Below, one piece after another: positions 62,736-64,000 of a stretch of 64,000 nt of DNA. Below the pieces are notes generated by a model. The model ran no database searches, was not told where the DNA came from, and saw nothing but the letters and a program-made list of their open reading frames with translations. The stretch is from Cristatella mucedo (taxonomy: Eukaryota; Bryozoa; Phylactolaemata; Cristatellidae): the NCBI GenBank assembly GCA_009760855.2, contig WPIO01000013.1, positions 4,641,001 to 4,705,000 of the forward strand, read 5' to 3'. Every line of letters begins with the position of its first letter. The stretch's first letter is position 1. Both the position numbers and the translations under genes were made by a program.

Positions 62736-63799
62736 ATGAGCGTTTAGCTGGTCGCCTGGCTCCGTCCAGTAAGAGAGAAGATTGCGCCACTTTTCCACGC
62801 CGCCACGTGACTTCTTACACTCGGGGCTCATCGCGCCGCTCAGAGCGCTTGGGAAGGCGTGGCACTCGGAGCTCTGGCCTCGGAGCTCCGATGCGCTCCG
62901 ATGCCGCTACCTGCACTTACGCGTCGCTTACGCTTACGCGTCGCTTACGCGTCGCGTCGCTTCGCAAGAGTAAACAGTGAGTTCTAAACCCGCTCCTAAT
63001 TGACAATAAGTGCCATTTAAAACGCCCGATAAGCCAATGCGGGGCGGCGATAGCGAGAAGCGAGTTGCGGCGAGCGAGCGAGAGCTTCCAGCGCGGCTTC
63101 AGTTGGACATCGCGCGTGGGCGCTGCTGCAGCGCGCGCATTCACCGGAAGCCACGGCTGTCACGACGAGCAGCGAGCTAAGGGGGCGTTTGGATTGAGGA
63201 GTCGCACGGGCGCACGAGCGAGTAGTTGACCGCAAGAGAGTGGACAGCAGGTGCCGGCGGCAGAAGGCAGGCCCTGAGAAGAAGAAGAGAGATCAGAGTA
63301 GAGCAGCGTCCGGGCGCTATTGCCAAAGAACACGCGTTTGCGACTGTCTGTGAGTGAGTGGCATTGGAACGCCGCGAGCGGATTGATTCGGTCGCACCGC
63401 AGTTTCAGCCGTTTCAGCGTCGCGGCCCCTTCGTTGGAGCGTCGCGACTTGCGTCGTGGCTTTCCCTCTTCTTTATGGCAGCGATCGTGGCGAGGTGCCA
63501 TTTGCAGCGCATCCCAGGAGGCCGAGTGCAAAGTGGGCGGCGGAGTTGGCGACACGAAGCCGATTAGCAAAGACCGCCGGGGCGCGCACAGCTGCGATGC
63601 GGCAGCGAAAGGACTCTCTGTGCGGCGGCGTCCGTGGCTAGTCCGGCGCTGCGAGCCTAAGAGCGAGCAGCGGCGTGCTCGGACGCACTGGCCAAGTTCA
63701 GTGGGTGTTAAAGTTCAAAGGTCCAAGTTCTTGGTCCAAGAACTAGCGGCGGCACAGTTGGTCTATGCAACGTACAGGGAGAAATGTTTGGACATGGTC
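62736..63799. other. CpG-rich stretch, no recognised gene
   Basis: GC-rich with short direct repeats (CGTCGCTTACGC near 62921-62955). Open frames on both strands are Arg/Ala/Ser-rich and look like composition artefacts. Confidence 0.35.
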
Positions 63800-63975
63800 G
63801 TAGAAATGGTGGCATTTTTAGTTTGTTTAGTTTTTTAGTTTGCTTATCAAGCATGATATTGCTCACAGTTCAATTTCATTTACTTTTGCAGCAAGCGTAA
63901 AGCGCCTAGAAAGAGATTAAGTTTTCTGAGGGCGCTTTATCAAGTGCATTATTATTATAATTATTGTTATTAGTT
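63800..63975 (+). mobile_element. LINE-A 3' end fragment
   Basis: TTTGCTTATCAAGCATGATA, GCAGCAAGCGTAAAGCGCCT, the complete hairpin and an ATTATTATAATTATTG tail. Confidence 0.85.
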
Positions 63976-64000
63976 AGGGCAGCAGATTCTGCAGAGTTCA

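Overview
This is nuclear DNA from an animal, most likely an invertebrate. Genes are split by kilobase-scale GT-AG introns and embedded in decayed retrotransposons and tRNA-derived SINEs. No bacterial, organellar or viral gene organisation was seen. The genes (NOP56, LMW-PTP, a PKG first exon with a zipper and RAQGISAEP) are ordinary animal genes. The LINE and SINE families do not let me name a phylum.

Layout. (1) 1-14305, + strand: the 3' nine exons of NOP56, a core box C/D snoRNP protein. The upstream exons lie outside the window. One intron has a GC-AG boundary, and the last intron carries a C23 run. (2) 14570-14804, - strand: a convincing but unidentified terminal exon converging on NOP56. 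Two further unidentified - strand coding candidates lie at 18953-19125 and 22357-22587. (3) 15.8-30.1 kb: mainly LINE and SINE debris, microsatellites and a 24-bp minisatellite. (4) 30300-47717, + strand: a complete six-exon gene for low-molecular-weight protein tyrosine phosphatase (ACP1 family, 161 aa), with a near-perfect Kozak start and a poly(A) signal at 47844. Its introns are full of repeats. (5) 47.9-54.3 kb: repeats, including a B-type LINE nested in an A-type LINE, a SINE nested in a LINE and an hAT transposase fossil. (6) 55.1-56.3 kb: a CpG island holding the first coding exon of a cGMP-dependent protein kinase (leucine zipper plus autoinhibitory RAQGISAEP segment). The rest of the gene lies beyond 64000. 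(7) 56.3-64.0 kb: intron 1 of that kinase, with a 340-bp nearly pure A/T block, a fairly intact LINE 3' half, SINEs, a MADF-like repeat and a CpG-rich stretch without a recognisable gene.

Repeats dominate. Two non-LTR LINE families were separated by eye. LINE-A has a YADD reverse transcriptase, a 3' hairpin and an (ATT)n tail. LINE-B has a related C-terminus and an (ACATT)n or (ATAC)n tail. SINE-1 has a tRNA-like head, and its tail copies the LINE-A 3' hairpin, so it looks like a LINE-A parasite. SINE-2 has a tRNA-like head and a different tail ending in CAGCTAA. Reciprocal nestings (A into B, B into A, A into A, SINE-1 into A) show overlapping activity. All copies seen are 5' truncated or broken.

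The three recognised genes do not form a functional unit. Exon boundaries were set by hand from reading frame, GT/AG (or GC/AG) signals and remembered family sequences. Repeat edges are approximate to about 10-30 bases unless a target-site duplication is given.
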